The notes under the pieces: model-generated
The model's input: the letters and a program-made list of their open reading frames with translations, nothing else
What the model was told of the DNA's origin: nothing
Database searches by the model: none
Translations under genes and position numbers: made by a program
In this document: positions 63,080-64,000 of the stretch, piece after piece
How the letters are laid out: the number at the start of each line of letters is the position of its first letter
Position numbering within the stretch: position 1 is the first letter of the stretch
From: Halocaridina rubra
Lineage: Eukaryota; Arthropoda; Malacostraca; Decapoda; Atyidae
DNA: 64,000 bases
Reading direction: 5' to 3'
Assembly: GCA_037179515.1 (NCBI GenBank)
Contig: JAXCGZ010001902.1
Span: forward strand, 50,001-114,000

Positions 63080-64000
63080 CTGAAATAAAGAAAAAAATAT
63101 CTCTGAAGACTAACCACATAAATATGCTGGGATTTAAATATTTATATTTCAAAAGTAGAAGTTGTCTGTTATGTAAAATATAAAGACAAACATATATTAC
63201 ACTTACATAGTAATTATTGTAATTACAGCTTCAAACCTAGGAGATTTTTTTAAGCAAACAATCTAAAGGGGGTTAAAATACCATACAAAATCTAAATATG
63301 GTTTTCAGAGACTATTGTTCATTTTCACTTAAGATTCCAGTGAAAAAATCTTATATGACAGATGAACAAGTAGTACAAATCTCATGTAGCACCATAGTTA
63401 CGCGTAAATAATATAATATAGTTGTCATTGTTTGCTAATATATAACTATGCAATATGCTTAATATTCTATTATTGTCATATATTCATAAAGCAAATTTAA
63501 AAGTGGAAATCTAAAAGGTAATACAGCTCTTACATAGCCAATATTGAAAAAAAATAAAAATAAATAAATAACAGAGTTTTATGCAACTTGTAAGCTGGTT
63601 ACTTTAATATTTCCTCGACCCTAACAAAAATAAGTAGACACTATCTCTTTAGAAGACTCCCACACCTAAAAGGTGGAAGATCAGTTTGCAGTTGGATGAT
63701 TATTAGTCCAATTTGAGTTGCTAGGAAAAAGTTTCCATGTGTTGGCCACACTGACAGCATGAGCCAAAGTAGAGGGATATATGACAGACTATTTACAAAT
63801 AGAAAAACTCCACTTTAGTGAGGCAACACCATATTGCCCATGACAATACTTCCCTGGGAAAGGAAAGCATTTTAAAAAAGACGATAAACAAGGAGGAAAA
63901 GGAGAAGGGTACTTATGAGTGACATGAATATAGTCTACACAGGCCATTTTTAGGTTATTAATCATCCTCCATAAAGGCCAATAAAGTTGAATACTACCAC
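63080..64000 (-). other. PAQR3: PAQR3 intron to window edge
   Basis: The preceding PAQR3 exon was searched for on the minus strand and not found. AT-rich, no recognised element. Confidence 0.5.

Overview
The window looks like euchromatic DNA of an arthropod, most likely a decapod crustacean. It is AT-rich and has long introns with good GT-AG junctions. It is crowded with (TA)n microsatellites, with Tigger/pogo-type DNA transposons and their short deletion derivatives, and with decayed non-LTR retrotransposons. No bacterial, organellar or rRNA features were seen. The species assignment is inference from repeat style and protein similarity, not from a database search.

Three host genes can be read across their splice junctions. 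(1) The 5' end of a KDM6A/UTX (H3K27 demethylase) homologue lies on the minus strand: exon 1 with the start codon at 22038-21974, a 16.4 kb first intron, and exon 2 at 5557-5052 carrying a roughly 118-residue Asn-rich insertion. The rest of the gene, including the JmjC domain, lies left of the window. (2) A complete FUNDC1-like mitophagy receptor lies on the plus strand: coding exons 24630-24802, 29565-29667, 32489-32584 and 34240-34320 (150 residues). An apparent alternative terminal exon at 39196-39447 would give a 207-residue form. (3) The 3' part of a PAQR3-like seven-helix receptor lies on the minus strand: exons 63079-62927, 56494-56415, 51656-51533, 46740-46650 and 46476-46334, 196 residues including the metal-site residues. 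Its 5' exons lie right of the window.

KDM6A and FUNDC1 are divergently arranged about 2.6 kb apart, as on the human X chromosome. Their shared upstream region holds two perfect TGACGTCA elements one helical turn apart.

Layout: 1-4 kb SINEs, Tigger remnants and (TA)n; 5.0-5.6 kb KDM6A exon 2; 5.6-22 kb KDM6A intron 1, with a pogo-type transposase fragment, two LINE fragments, stacked Tigger-type MITEs with foldback cores and a 73-bp tandem array; 22-24.6 kb divergent regulatory region; 24.6-39.5 kb FUNDC1 and its introns, with tandem LINE 3' ends and a (TA)61 tract; 39.5-46.3 kb repeats and unassigned DNA; 46.3-64 kb PAQR3 with introns full of Tigger elements (two nearly complete and flanked by TA) and a LINE remnant.
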